Shown one piece after another: positions 18,014 through 26,865 of a DNA stretch of 64,000 nt. A program made the position numbers and the translations under genes. The stretch is taken from contig JACQZU010000028.1 of assembly GCA_016213735.1 (NCBI GenBank), forward strand, positions 1-64,000, given 5' to 3'. Below the pieces are notes generated by a model. It ran no database searches. It was given only the letters and a program-made list of their open reading frames with translations, and was not told the origin of the DNA. The stretch comes from Acidobacteriota bacterium (GTDB lineage: Bacteria; Acidobacteriota; Holophagae; Holophagales; Holophagaceae). The stretch's first letter is position 1. Each line of letters opens with the position of its first letter.

Positions 18014-18477
18014 CGTTTACCCTCCTCGCGCTTGAAAGACTTCACGACGGTTCGGAATGCGGTTCTGACGGTGGAGTTGACGTCCCATTGGCGGAAGGTC
18101 ACCCCCTTATCATCGATGGAGGCGATTTCCCCGTCCCGGAACTTGTACCCGACCGGGAGCTCGCGGATGGAGCCCCGCTTGTCGGACACCACCGCGAAGT
18201 AGCGCCCGTTCTTCCGGGTGAACCCCTTGACGCCGATGTCGTCCACGAAGTCCCCCTGCTTGGAGGACTGGTCCTCGTTGGGCAGCAGGAAGGGGTCTCT
18301 CGTGATCCCGGGACGGTAGGGGGTGGCCTTCGTCACCAGGAGGTCGGGGGCCGCAGGCTGGGCCTGGGCCTCGGGAACTTCGGTCGCGGGGGCCTTTGCC
18401 GGGGCGGGCTTCGGAGCCTGGGCGGCCAGAACCCCGGCGACCAGGAGCATGGAATGGATCGGGATACGGTGCAGCAT
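18010..18477 (-). CDS. pilP: Type IV pilus assembly lipoprotein-like PilP
   Basis: The protein has 155 residues with a signal sequence (MLHRIPIHSMLLVAGVLAAQ) and a Pro/Ala linker, then a PilP-type beta domain (about 60-150; RDPFLLPNEDQ, VKGFTRKNGRYFAVVSDKRG, VGYKFRDGEI). PilP links the inner-membrane PilN/PilO complex to the PilQ secretin in the periplasm. A clear lipobox Cys is not visible at the signal end, so it may not be lipidated, unlike proteobacterial PilP. Confidence 0.88.
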   Translation of the reverse strand: MLHRIPIHSMLLVAGVLAAQAPKPAPAKAPATEVPEAQAQPAAPDLLVTKATPYRPGITRDPFLLPNEDQSSKQGDFVDDIGVKGFTRKNGRYFAVVSDKRGSIRELPVGYKFRDGEIASIDDKGVTFRQWDVNSTVRTAFRTVVKSFKREEGKR

Positions 18478-18480
18478 GGG

Positions 18481-19095
18481 TCAGTCCGTTTCTTTGGCCC
18501 TGGGGGCCGCCGGGGCAGCCGCCTTGGGCGCCTCGGTGGCTTCGCTCGGCGGCGGATCCGGCTTGTAGACGAAAGCGCTGATCTTGCAAGAGATCTTCAC
18601 GGGGAAGATGGAGCGCTTCTCGGCCGTCCGCAGGGTCAGGTCGCTGAGATTGATGATCTTGTCGTAGCCCGAAAGGAGCGACGCGAATTGGCCGAAGGTG
18701 TGGAAGCCCGCGCGGAACTCGAACTTCACCGGGTACTCGATGTAGTACTGGGCCGTGCTGATGGGGCTCTCGAAGTTGAAGGAGGTGATGTCGATCCCGG
18801 CGGCGTCAGCCAGCTTCTTGACCCGGTAGGGAATGTCGCCCCGGTCCGCATCGCTGGGCATCATCTTGATGAGTTCCTCGATGCGGGCCTTCTGCGCGTT
18901 GACCTCTTCTTCCAGCTTCTTGGCGACCGCCTTGAGCTGGTTCCCCTTGTCGACGTCCTTCTGGAGGGTGGCGATCTGGGCCGTGGCGGCCGTGAGTTCA
19001 TCCCGCTTCCCACCAAGGAAGGCGTAGATGACTCCAGCGACGAGGATCCCGGCGACTGCGCCAATCAGGATCTGGTTCCGGAGCTGGGGGTTCAT
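18481..19095 (-). CDS. pilO: Type IV pilus inner-membrane protein PilO
   Basis: The protein has 204 residues: a short cytoplasmic N-terminus, one membrane helix (ILIGAVAGILVAGVIYAFLG, about 9-28), a coiled coil (about 30-80; LTAATAQIATLQKDVDKGNQ), then the periplasmic PilO fold (ISTAQYYIEYPVKFEFRAGF and TFGQFASLLSGYDKIINLSD). A Pro/Ala tail ends the protein. It pairs with PilN in the alignment subcomplex. It lies 9 bases downstream of pilN and 3 bases upstream of pilP. Confidence 0.92.
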   Translation of the reverse strand: MNPQLRNQILIGAVAGILVAGVIYAFLGGKRDELTAATAQIATLQKDVDKGNQLKAVAKKLEEEVNAQKARIEELIKMMPSDADRGDIPYRVKKLADAAGIDITSFNFESPISTAQYYIEYPVKFEFRAGFHTFGQFASLLSGYDKIINLSDLTLRTAEKRSIFPVKISCKISAFVYKPDPPPSEATEAPKAAAPAAPRAKETD

Positions 19096-19104
19096 GTCGG
19101 CGCC

Positions 19105-19698
19105 TCAGGAAGGATTGTTCTGGAGGGTGAAGTAGGCCGTGAATTCGACCCGTCCTTCGCCCGTACCCTTGGGAACCACCACGTCCTTGAACCAACGGGT
19201 GCGTGCGCTCAGGTTCTGGCGGAAGAGCTGCACAACCTCCAGCGTCCTCCCCACTCCCTTGATCGAGACTTTCTTGTCCGGCCCCAGGGTGACCTCGTTG
19301 AAATAGACGTCATCGGGAATGCAGTTGGCCAGTTCCTCCAGGAAGTGGACGGGGAGCGCCTGGCCGGCCTTGAGGCCCTGCATGACCTCTTCCTTCTTCT
19401 TCAGGATTTCACGCTGTTTCCTGAATTCCGCTTCCTTCTTGATGAAGGGTTCGAGCTTGCGCTTTTCCTCTTCAAGACGGGCCACCTCTTCCCGCGCCTT
19501 GTTCACCTCGTTGTTCAGGTAGAGCCAATAGACGCCGCCGAACCCCGCCAGCAGGATGAAGACAATGGCTCCCGCGATGGGCAGGCTGGTGCGGCCTCCG
19601 GCCTCCGCTTCCGCAAAGACCTGAACGGGTTCGGCGCCCTCGGGTTTTTTCTGGGGTCCCTGGGCGAGGGCGTCGCCCAGGAGGTTGATCTTGATCAT
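19105..19698 (-). CDS. pilN: Type IV pilus assembly protein PilN
   Basis: The protein has 197 residues from the ATG of MIKINLLGDALAQ, which overlaps the pilM stop as ATGA; the IKINLL motif is the conserved PilN segment that docks on PilM. A membrane helix follows (IAGAIVFILLAGFGGVYWL, about 40-60), then a coiled coil (about 62-110) and a periplasmic ferredoxin-like domain (LPVHFLEELANCIPDDVYFN). An upstream in-frame ATG at 19749 lies inside pilM and is rejected. Confidence 0.93.
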   Translation of the reverse strand: MIKINLLGDALAQGPQKKPEGAEPVQVFAEAEAGGRTSLPIAGAIVFILLAGFGGVYWLYLNNEVNKAREEVARLEEEKRKLEPFIKKEAEFRKQREILKKKEEVMQGLKAGQALPVHFLEELANCIPDDVYFNEVTLGPDKKVSIKGVGRTLEVVQLFRQNLSARTRWFKDVVVPKGTGEGRVEFTAYFTLQNNPS

Positions 19699-20777
19699 CG
19701 GTCCCCCACCTGGCGCAAGGCCAGCCCGACCGCCACGGATGCCGCGCACCCGATCTCGCGGGCGGCGGAGGGATCCACGCTGCGGTCATCCAGTTCCACA
19801 AGCAGGAATGGGTTCAGCCGGTCCACCGAAACCCGGAGGCGGTCGGCCAGCACGTCGGTGAGGCCCGGCACCTTGGAGCTTCCACCCGCGAGAAGGATGC
19901 GATCGAGCCGGTCGACCTTGAAACTCGAGCGGAAGAAATCGATGGTTCTCGAAAGTTCGTCGGCGAAGGAATCCGAAATGGCGGCCAAGGAGGGGGCGAC
20001 CTCGTCGGGGGTCCGTCCCTCCGCGTTGTTCCCCATCTTCAGCTGCTCCGCGGCTTCCCGGCTGACGCCCCAGTCCTCCATCAACTTGTCGGTGAAGCGG
20101 TGCCCACCCCAGGGGACGTCCCGCCAGAAGACGGACTTGCGCCCCACGATCATGGAAAGGTTGGTGAAATGGGCTCCCAGGTTCACCAGGGCGACCACCT
20201 CGTCGCTCCCCCCGGGGGCTGTGTTGACCTCGTAGGCGTTCTGCAGGGCGAACACGTCCACGTCCACGAGGACCGCGGAGGCCCCCGCCTGGGCCACGCA
20301 ACTGGTGTAGGCCTCCAGCTTGTCCTTCCGGCAGGCCACCAGGACGACGTCCATGCTGCCTTCGGTGGGACGTTCATCCAGGACCGCATAGTCGAGGGCG
20401 TAGGAATCCAACCCCTGGCCGGCCGGGAAGAAGCTTTCCGCCTCCCATCGCACCGATTCGGCCAGTTCGGCAGGGCTCATCAAGGGGAAGGTCACTTTTT
20501 TGACCATCACTTGCTGACCCGACACGGAGATGGCAACGTCCCTGGCCTTGATTTTCTGTTCGGTCATCACTTGCCGGATTGCCGACGCTACGGCATTCCC
20601 GTCCATGATGTCGCCATCCACGATCGCATCGGGCGGAACCGCTGCAATCCCGAGCTTTTGGAGGCGATAGCGCCTGCCGCTGCCCTTCCCGACAGCCTGC
20701 AGTTCGCAGAGTTTCACCGCGCTTGACCCGATGTCCAAGCCCACAAGCGTCTTGCTCTTGCTACCGAAAAGACCCAC
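19695..20777 (-). CDS. pilM: Type IV pilus assembly ATPase-like protein PilM
   Basis: The protein has 360 residues with an actin/FtsA-like fold: LVGLDIGSSAVKLCEL (phosphate 1), ALVNLGAHFTNLSMI (phosphate 2) and RILLAGGSSKVPGLTDVLAD (adenosine loop). It is cytoplasmic and binds the PilN N-terminus. It is the first gene of pilMNOPQ, with a candidate sigma70 promoter directly upstream. The length is normal for the family. Confidence 0.94.
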   Translation of the reverse strand: MGLFGSKSKTLVGLDIGSSAVKLCELQAVGKGSGRRYRLQKLGIAAVPPDAIVDGDIMDGNAVASAIRQVMTEQKIKARDVAISVSGQQVMVKKVTFPLMSPAELAESVRWEAESFFPAGQGLDSYALDYAVLDERPTEGSMDVVLVACRKDKLEAYTSCVAQAGASAVLVDVDVFALQNAYEVNTAPGGSDEVVALVNLGAHFTNLSMIVGRKSVFWRDVPWGGHRFTDKLMEDWGVSREAAEQLKMGNNAEGRTPDEVAPSLAAISDSFADELSRTIDFFRSSFKVDRLDRILLAGGSSKVPGLTDVLADRLRVSVDRLNPFLLVELDDRSVDPSAAREIGCAASVAVGLALRQVGDR

Positions 20778-20810
20778 TGGGAGCCTCGCTGTAAAGATAA
20801 ATGGTGCTTA

Positions 20811-20838
20811 ATTCTAACTTCACTCCGAACTACGTCAA
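20811..20838 (-). promoter_or_regulatory. Candidate sigma70 promoter of pilMNOPQ
   Basis: On the minus strand TTGACG is separated by 16 bases from TAGAAT, 34 bases before the pilM start. The -35 box overlaps the stop codon of the upstream PP2C gene. The match is by eye; no start-site data are available. Confidence 0.55.
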
Positions 20839-21623
20839 GCATTATCGCCAGATGGAACAACTTCTCCCGGTTCCGGACGAACGAGAATAACCGTGATGTT
20901 GTCCTCCCCTCCGTTCTCCTTTGCGGCTTCTATCAATTGATCCACAGCCTCATCGAGGGAAGCCGATTGATGAACAATCTCAAAGATCTCGGAATCGTTG
21001 ATCATTCCCGACAGACCATCCGAACAAAGCAAAAGACGGTCCATTTCCCCTAATTCGAACTCCTGGATGGCCACATCCAGTTCCCCACCGTTCCCCAGGG
21101 CCTGGGTGATGACGTTCCGGAAGGGGTGGATCCGGGCCTCGGAGGGCGTGAGGATCCCGTTGGCCACCTGCTCCGCCACCCAGGAATGGTCCCGGGTCAG
21201 TTGGACGATGCCTTCGGGGTCGATCCGGTAGGCCCGGCTGTCCCCCACGTGGGCCAGGGTCACCTTGCTTCCGTGGAACAGGCCCGCCACCACCGTGGAA
21301 CCCATGGTCTCCCGTTCCGGATTGTTCCGGATGTCCTCCGCGATCGCCTGGTCGGAAAGCAGGAGCGCGACCTTGAGGCGGTTCCCGTCGTAGGAGAGGT
21401 TGACGTCGTACTCGAGCGGCCAGGTGCGGTCCTTCTCGATGGTCTGGGAAACAAAGCTGGCGACACGGTCCACCACGATCCGGCTGGCCACCTCCCCAGC
21501 CGCGTGGCCTCCGAGTCCGTCGGCGACGACGAAGAGGCCCAGGCCCGGGTCCAGGTGAAGGCTGTCTTCGTTGTGCTTCCGCACACAACCGACGTCACTC
21601 CTCCCGGCCGCAACCCATCGCAT
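20835..21623 (-). CDS. PP2C-family protein phosphatase
   Basis: The protein has 262 residues from the ATG of MRWVAAGRSDVGCV; a GTG two codons upstream overlaps the previous stop and is an alternative start. PP2C motifs: HNEDSLH, VVADGLGGHAAGEVA, GDSRAYRID, LLCSDGLSGMI and GGEDNITVILV. It consists of the catalytic domain only, shorter at the C-terminus than the phosphatase at 13512-14438. It sits between a DnaJ-TPR gene and pilM. It may oppose a PknB-type kinase; a link to pilus regulation is only suggested by position. Confidence 0.92.
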   Translation of the reverse strand: MRWVAAGRSDVGCVRKHNEDSLHLDPGLGLFVVADGLGGHAAGEVASRIVVDRVASFVSQTIEKDRTWPLEYDVNLSYDGNRLKVALLLSDQAIAEDIRNNPERETMGSTVVAGLFHGSKVTLAHVGDSRAYRIDPEGIVQLTRDHSWVAEQVANGILTPSEARIHPFRNVITQALGNGGELDVAIQEFELGEMDRLLLCSDGLSGMINDSEIFEIVHQSASLDEAVDQLIEAAKENGGEDNITVILVRPEPGEVVPSGDNA

Positions 21624-21625
21624 CG

Positions 21626-22291
21626 TCACCCCCGGTTCAAAATCTTCTGGAAGAGGTTCTTGACCTGGCTCCCCAGGCCCTGGGGCGCGGACTGGGCGGC
21701 CTGGAGCTTCCTGGCCTGCACCCGGAAATACCGGTGGTTGGGCGCGATCTCCTTCGCGCCCTGGAGCAGTTTGGCCGCGCGGGTGGGGAGGCCCTGCTCC
21801 TGGTAGAGCCCCGCCAGGGCGATCATGGCATTCGCATCGTCCGGTTTGATCCGGAGGGCGGTCTCGAGGCTCTTCACCGCCATGCGCTGGTCCCGGCCGG
21901 TGCTCGCAAGAAGTTCTCCATAAAGGGCATGATACTCGGCCTTGCGGGGGTCGCCGCGGAGTGCCACCTGGACCATTCCCAGGGCACGCTCCAGGTTTCC
22001 GGCTTCCTGGGCCTCCTTGGCGAGGCCGAACCACTGGGCGGGGTCCTGATCCCCGGCGGGGGCCGCCGGGGCGGGGGTTGGCGCCTGGTTCACCACCAGG
22101 GAGGCCCGTTTCTCAGGGTCTTTCAGGGTGCTGAAGGCCTCGGCCAGGGCCCTGAACCGGATTTCGGCATCCTGCTTCTCAGCGCCGGTGTAGCGGTCCG
22201 GGTGCCATTTCATGGCGAGCCGGTGGTAGGCGGCCTTGATCTCCTCCGCGCTCGCACCAGGCTGGATTTCCAGGGTCTCGAATGGGTTCAT
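21626..22291 (-). CDS. DnaJ-domain TPR protein
   Basis: The protein has 221 residues. An N-terminal J domain (about 1-65) carries the diagnostic HPD in LAMKWHPDRYTGAEK. After a Pro/Ala linker come TPR-like repeats (about 85-195; ALGMVQVALRGDPRKAEYHALYGELL and the next two). There is no Gly/Phe or zinc-finger region, so it is a type III J protein that would recruit DnaK to a specific client. It overlaps or abuts the PP2C gene and is probably co-transcribed with it. Confidence 0.85.
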   Translation of the reverse strand: MNPFETLEIQPGASAEEIKAAYHRLAMKWHPDRYTGAEKQDAEIRFRALAEAFSTLKDPEKRASLVVNQAPTPAPAAPAGDQDPAQWFGLAKEAQEAGNLERALGMVQVALRGDPRKAEYHALYGELLASTGRDQRMAVKSLETALRIKPDDANAMIALAGLYQEQGLPTRAAKLLQGAKEIAPNHRYFRVQARKLQAAQSAPQGLGSQVKNLFQKILNRG

Positions 22292-22483
22292 GGTTCGGGT
22301 TGAAGTGAGGGGAACGGAATCTTACAAGGCTGGGAACGCGAGGATACCCCTTCCGGCAGCAAAAGGAGAAGGTGAATCATCATATCGGAGATGGGGCCTT
22401 GGGGAGCTTTCGCCTCGGCAGGGGGCCTCACCCGGCGGGGTCGGGGGGATTGCTGGCACACTCGGGACTCGGGAGGGCAGCCC

Positions 22484-23938
22484 TTGCAGCCATTGCCCTG
22501 GGAGGCCGCGAGGCCAGGATTGGACGCAGGAGACCTCGCCCCGGAGGCACTCCTCCGCATGGCCAGGGAGCACCTGGAGCGGGAGGAGCCCACGCTCGGA
22601 GCCCTCCAGCAGCTCCTGCCCGAGGGCGGAGGGGCCTGGGCCCGCGCCGCCCACCGCCGCCTTCGCGCCGGGGAGCGTGGAGGGCTCCTGGGCCTTCCCT
22701 TCGTGGTGAAGGACAATTTCGCCCTTGCGGGCCACCCGATGGGCTGCGGGAGCAGGATCCTGGAGGGCTACCGGCCGCCTTTCACCGCCACCGTGGTGGG
22801 CCGCCTCCTGGAGGCGGGCGCCGTTCCCATCGCCAGCGCCCGGATGGACGAGTTCGCCATGGGCTCCAGCGGGGAGTACTGCGCAGGCGGGGCCACCCGC
22901 AACCCCTGGGACCCCTCGAGGGTGCCGGGAGGGAGCAGTTCCGGGCCCGCGGTGGCCGTGGCCGCCGACTATGTCCCCTTCGCCCTGGGATCGGACACCG
23001 GGGGTTCGGTTCGCCTTCCCGCCGGGTTCTGCGGCGTCTCGGGGCTGCGCCCCACCTTCGGGGTCCTGAGCCGCTGGGGGATCGCCGCCATGGCTTCCAG
23101 CCTGGACCAGGCCGGGCCCATCGCCCGCAGCGCCGTCCTGCTGGCGGAGGCGCTGCATGCCATGGCCGGCCGGGACTCCCTGGACATCCTGAGCGTGGAC
23201 CTGCCCCGCAGGGATGCCCTCAAGGACCTCGGGCCCGCCCGGCTTCGAGGGCTCCGGGTGGGCCTCCCGAAGGAATACCTGGGACCAGGCGTCCACCCGG
23301 GAATCCGGGAGAGGGTTCAGGAGGCCATGTCCTCCCTGGCGGGGGAAGGGGCGGACATCGTGGAGCTGTCCCTCCCGAGCACCGAATTCTCCATCGAGAC
23401 CTACTACCTCCTTTGCACCTCCGAGGTGAGCAGCAACATGAGCCGTTACGACGGCATGCGTTTCGGCAGGAGGGTGGGCGGAGAGGGTCCGCGGTCGGTC
23501 GCGGCCCACACGCGGGACGCTGGATTCGGGGCAGAAGTGAAGCGCCGCATCCTCCTGGGGAGCTTCTGCCTGTCCCGGGGCTACTACGATGCCTTCTACC
23601 TGAGGGCGCAGAAGGCCCGCACCCTCATCCGCCAGGACTTCGACCGCGCCCTCCGGATCGTGGACGTCCTGGCGGGACCGATCAGTCCCACCCCGCCCTT
23701 CCGCCTCGGCGAGAAGACACGGGACCCCTTGGAAATGTACCTCGCGGACATCTTCACCGTGGGTCCGGCCCTGGCGGGGCTTCCGTGTGTCTCATTGCCT
23801 GCGGGCCTCGCCGACGGGCTTCCCGTGGGCCTCCAGTTCATCGCAAGATCCCTGGAGGACGTGTTCCTCCTGGAACTCGCCCACGCCTTCCAGCAGATCA
23901 CTTCGCACCACAAGCTTCGGCCCGGAGGGGCCTCCTAG
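22484..23938 (+). CDS. gatA: Amidase-signature protein, GatA-like
   Basis: The protein has 484 residues if translation starts at the TTG preceded by GGGAGGG at six-base spacing; an ATG at 22391 in the same frame has no ribosome-binding site and adds an atypical Arg/Gly-rich leader. The Ser-cis-Ser-Lys triad of the amidase family is present: Lys in GLPFVVKDNFAL, Ser in FALGSDTGGSVRLPAGFCG, and the Ser of PGGSSSGPAVAVAA. The C-terminal ...GLPVGLQFIARSLED is typical of GatA, subunit A of the Asp/Glu-tRNA amidotransferase that makes Gln-tRNA or Asn-tRNA. No gatB or gatC lies in the window, so a stand-alone amidase cannot be excluded. Confidence 0.85.
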   Translation: MQPLPWEAARPGLDAGDLAPEALLRMAREHLEREEPTLGALQQLLPEGGGAWARAAHRRLRAGERGGLLGLPFVVKDNFALAGHPMGCGSRILEGYRPPFTATVVGRLLEAGAVPIASARMDEFAMGSSGEYCAGGATRNPWDPSRVPGGSSSGPAVAVAADYVPFALGSDTGGSVRLPAGFCGVSGLRPTFGVLSRWGIAAMASSLDQAGPIARSAVLLAEALHAMAGRDSLDILSVDLPRRDALKDLGPARLRGLRVGLPKEYLGPGVHPGIRERVQEAMSSLAGEGADIVELSLPSTEFSIETYYLLCTSEVSSNMSRYDGMRFGRRVGGEGPRSVAAHTRDAGFGAEVKRRILLGSFCLSRGYYDAFYLRAQKARTLIRQDFDRALRIVDVLAGPISPTPPFRLGEKTRDPLEMYLADIFTVGPALAGLPCVSLPAGLADGLPVGLQFIARSLEDVFLLELAHAFQQITSHHKLRPGGAS

Positions 23939-23949
23939 GAGCAAGACCG

Positions 23950-25308
23950 ATGGCCTTCGATGTCGTCATGCCGCAGATGGGGGAGAGCATCGCGGAAGCC
24001 ACCATCCTGAAATGGCACCGTGCCGTGGGAGAGAACATCGGCAAGGACGAGACCCTCTTCGAGATCAGCACCGACAAGGTGGATGCGGAGATCCCCTCCC
24101 CCGTCTCCGGCACCTTGCTGGAGATCCTCGTCGAAGCCAACCGAACCGTTCCTGTGGGTTCCTTGGTGGCGAGGCTCGGCGACGCCTCGGAGGGTGGAGG
24201 AACCGCGGCGGCCGCCCAGGCTGCGCCCCCTGTTCCAGCTGCGGCGGCACCCCTGGTGGCTCCGGTGACCGCTCCGGTGGCGCCCCTGGAGGACCACGAC
24301 GAGGAGGACCTGGAACACCGCCTTCGCACCAGGTCCAGCCCCCTGGTCCGCGAGATGGCCCGGCAGCATGGCATCGAGCTGCTCCAGGTGAAGGGCAGCG
24401 GGCAGGGCGGGAGGGTCACCCGGCAGGACTTGGAGGCCTTCATTGCGGCGAGGGCGCTCTCTCCCCGGGAGCCCTCCGCCCCCGCCGACACGGCGCCCAT
24501 CACCGCCCCGGTTCACGACCCGGCCGCGCCGACCCTCGGAGCCGTCCCCTCCCTCGCCGTGCCCCCCCTTCCCCAGGTCCCGGCCTTCCTCCCGGGGGAG
24601 CGGGTCAAGGTGGAGCCCATGAGCCGGATGCGGAAGATCATCGCGGACAACATGGTTCACTCCAAGCTGCGCACCAGCCCCCACGTCTACACCGTCTTCG
24701 AGATCGACATGACCCACGTGGCCCGGCTGCGGGCCCGGCACCGGGGGGCCTTCGAGGAAACCTACGGCGCCAAGCTCAGCTTCATGCCCTTCATCATGAA
24801 GGCCGTGATCAAGGGCCTGCAGGCCTTCCCCGTCATCAACAGCAGCGTGGACGGCGACAACATCCTCTTCAAGCAGGACATCCACCTGGGCGTCGCCGTG
24901 GCCCTGGACTGGGGCCTCATCGTGCCCGTGGTGAAGAACGCCGACGGGCTCAATCTGGGCGGCCTGGCCCGGAGCCTCAACGATCTCGCGGACCGGGCGC
25001 GGGCCAAGAAGCTAAGGCCCGACGAGATCCAGGGGGGTACCTTCACCATCACCAACCCCGGCGTCTTCGGGGACATCTTCGCCCTGCCCATCATCAACCA
25101 GCCCCAGGTGGCGATCCAGGCCATCGGCGCCATCGTCAAGCGGCCGGTGGTGGTGACCGACGAGCACGGCCAGGACAGCATCGCCATCCGGCAGATGATG
25201 TTCAGCGGAATCAGCTTCGATCACCGGGTGGTGGACGGCGCCGTCGGCGACCAGTTCATGAGCGTGGTGAAGGGGGAACTGGAAACGGGCACCTTCGGCC
25301 TGGAGTGA
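23950..25308 (+). CDS. 2-oxoacid dehydrogenase E2 (dihydrolipoamide acyltransferase)
   Basis: The protein has 452 residues. A lipoyl domain (about 1-78) carries the lipoyl lysine Lys43 in EISTDKVDAEI. Ala/Pro linkers flank a peripheral-subunit-binding domain (about 125-160; SPLVREMARQHGIELLQVKG). The catalytic domain ends with SFDHRVVDGAVG, carrying the HxxxDG active site. It transfers acyl groups from E1 to CoA. There is a single lipoyl domain, and E1/E3 genes are not in the window, so pyruvate, branched-chain or 2-oxoglutarate specificity is undecided. The gene lies 11 bases after gatA. Confidence 0.9.
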   Translation: MAFDVVMPQMGESIAEATILKWHRAVGENIGKDETLFEISTDKVDAEIPSPVSGTLLEILVEANRTVPVGSLVARLGDASEGGGTAAAAQAAPPVPAAAAPLVAPVTAPVAPLEDHDEEDLEHRLRTRSSPLVREMARQHGIELLQVKGSGQGGRVTRQDLEAFIAARALSPREPSAPADTAPITAPVHDPAAPTLGAVPSLAVPPLPQVPAFLPGERVKVEPMSRMRKIIADNMVHSKLRTSPHVYTVFEIDMTHVARLRARHRGAFEETYGAKLSFMPFIMKAVIKGLQAFPVINSSVDGDNILFKQDIHLGVAVALDWGLIVPVVKNADGLNLGGLARSLNDLADRARAKKLRPDEIQGGTFTITNPGVFGDIFALPIINQPQVAIQAIGAIVKRPVVVTDEHGQDSIAIRQMMFSGISFDHRVVDGAVGDQFMSVVKGELETGTFGLE

Positions 25309-25339
25309 AGTCCCGGAGGACGAAGGGGATCCGGGGGAT

Positions 25340-25469
25340 AACGCAAAGGCGCAAAGACGCAAAGGGGGTTTGGGTTCTGGATGCGGAATCGCCGTGGACT
25401 CTCCGCGCTTCCGCGTTCGTCCGAAGGGCTTCCTCCCTCAGCGCCTCTGCGCCTCTGTGCCTTTGCGTT
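25340..25469. repeat. Palindromic element with arms built of 8-base units
   Basis: The left arm reads ACGCAAAG GCGCAAAG ACGCAAAG (25341-25364). The right arm (25445-25468) reads CTCTGCGC CTCTGTGC CTTTGCGT, an inverted and slightly diverged copy. Between the arms is about 80 bases without a gene. An 18-base direct repeat of the type GCGTTCGNCCGAAGGGCT occurs at 25413 and 25465. It lies between the convergent E2 and dnaB genes. The same three-unit architecture recurs at 58727-58810 with CGCCAAG units, which suggests a MITE- or REP-like family. Confidence 0.7.
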
Positions 25470-25499
25470 CGCCCGAAGGGCTCGGCCCCCTTCCCGCCT

Positions 25500-26861
25500 T
25501 CACCCGGTGTCCCGTTCCAGCTCCCGGTAGGTGGCGTACTCGCCCTCGAAATAGAGCGGGATGATCCCCGTGGGCCCGTTGCGGTGCTTGGCCACGATCA
25601 GCTCGGCGGTACGGTCGGGCTCCTGCCCTTCCTGGACGGGGACCATGCGCCGGTGGATGAACATCACGATGTCCGCGTCCTGCTCGATGGCACCGGAGTC
25701 CCGGAGGTCCGAGAGCTGGGGGCGTCCTCCCTGTCGGTGCTCCACTTCACGGTTGAGCTGGGAGAGCACGACGATGGGAACCTGCCGGTCCTTGGCCAGG
25801 AGCTTGAGCCCGCGGCTGATCTCGCCGATGCGCACCGCCTCGCTCTGCTTGGCCCCCCGGCTTCCCTCGGGGCTGCTCATCAACTGGAGGTAGTCCACGA
25901 TGACCAGGTCCAGGCGCTGGTTGGCGTGGCTCAGGTGCCGGTCCACCATGGCCTGGATGTCCCGCACCGTCAGCGAGGCCTGGTCGTTGACGAAGATGGG
26001 CAGCTGGACCAGTTCGTTCCGGGCCTCCTTCAGGCGATCTTCGACCTTGGCGTCGAAGTAGCCCGCCTGGACGGCCTTCATGTTCACCCTCGCCTGGGCC
26101 GAGAGCAGGCGGTTGAAGACTTCCTCGCTGCTCATCTCCAGCGAGAAGAGGCCGCCGAAGGCCCGGTGGTGGACCGCGGAACGGAGCAGCCAGTTGAGGG
26201 CCAGGGCGGTCTTCCCGATGCCGGGGCGCGCCGCGAGCACCACCAGGTTCCCGGGCTGGAAGCCCTGGGTCAGGGCGTCGAGCCGGGAGAAGCCCACCCT
26301 CAGCCCCGGAGCCCCCTGCCCGTCCAGGCGGGCCAGGAGGCGTTCCATGGATTCCTGGGCCACGTGGGCCACGTGCTCCAATCCCCGTTTGCGCCGGTCC
26401 CCCTGGGCACGGCGGAAGAGGTCCTGGGCCGCATTCTCGATCAGGGTGTCCGGGCCTTCGGCCTCCTCCGCGGCCTGCCGGGCGAGCCGGCTGCCGAGGC
26501 GGATGAGGGCGCGATGGTGGCTCTTGCGTTTGAGCAGGTCCGCGAGCACCTGGGGGCGTCCCACCTCCTCCGCGCTCAGCATCTCCGTCAGCCCCGCGAA
26601 GCCCCCCACCCTCTGGAGTTCGCCCTCCTGGTCCAGGGCGTCCTTCAAGGTGAGGGCGTTGACCTCCAGGCGGTGTTCCAGAAGGCCCCGGAGGGCCCGG
26701 AAGAGGGCCCGGTGGCCCGGGTGGGCGAAGTCGTCATCCTCCAGCAGGAGCACGATCTCCGCGGCGGTGCCCTCCATCCCCGGCGAGCAGCAGGTGGCCA
26801 GGAGCGAGCGCTCGGCGTCCACATCTTCCGGAAGGCGTTCCGGAAGCCATTCGGCTGTCAT
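25500..26861 (-). CDS. dnaB: Replicative DNA helicase DnaB
   Basis: The protein has 453 residues. The N-terminal helical domain (about 5-105; PEDVDAERSLLATCC) is the DnaG-interacting region. The RecA-like domain (about 165-450) has Walker A ARPGIGKTALALN, Walker B DLVIVDYLQLM, and the DnaB motif 4 region LSQLNREVEHR...PQLSDLRDSGAIEQDAD. It unwinds DNA 5' to 3' ahead of the replisome. No intein is visible. It starts five bases from the stop of the large upstream gene. Confidence 0.95.
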   Translation of the reverse strand: MTAEWLPERLPEDVDAERSLLATCCSPGMEGTAAEIVLLLEDDDFAHPGHRALFRALRGLLEHRLEVNALTLKDALDQEGELQRVGGFAGLTEMLSAEEVGRPQVLADLLKRKSHHRALIRLGSRLARQAAEEAEGPDTLIENAAQDLFRRAQGDRRKRGLEHVAHVAQESMERLLARLDGQGAPGLRVGFSRLDALTQGFQPGNLVVLAARPGIGKTALALNWLLRSAVHHRAFGGLFSLEMSSEEVFNRLLSAQARVNMKAVQAGYFDAKVEDRLKEARNELVQLPIFVNDQASLTVRDIQAMVDRHLSHANQRLDLVIVDYLQLMSSPEGSRGAKQSEAVRIGEISRGLKLLAKDRQVPIVVLSQLNREVEHRQGGRPQLSDLRDSGAIEQDADIVMFIHRRMVPVQEGQEPDRTAELIVAKHRNGPTGIIPLYFEGEYATYRELERDTG

Positions 26862-26865
26862 GGGG

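Noticed and set aside
22372-23949. Extension of the E2 gene upstream through the amidase gene
   Set aside because: The lipoyl domain begins exactly at the ATG at 23950; upstream translation is shadow sequence of GatA.
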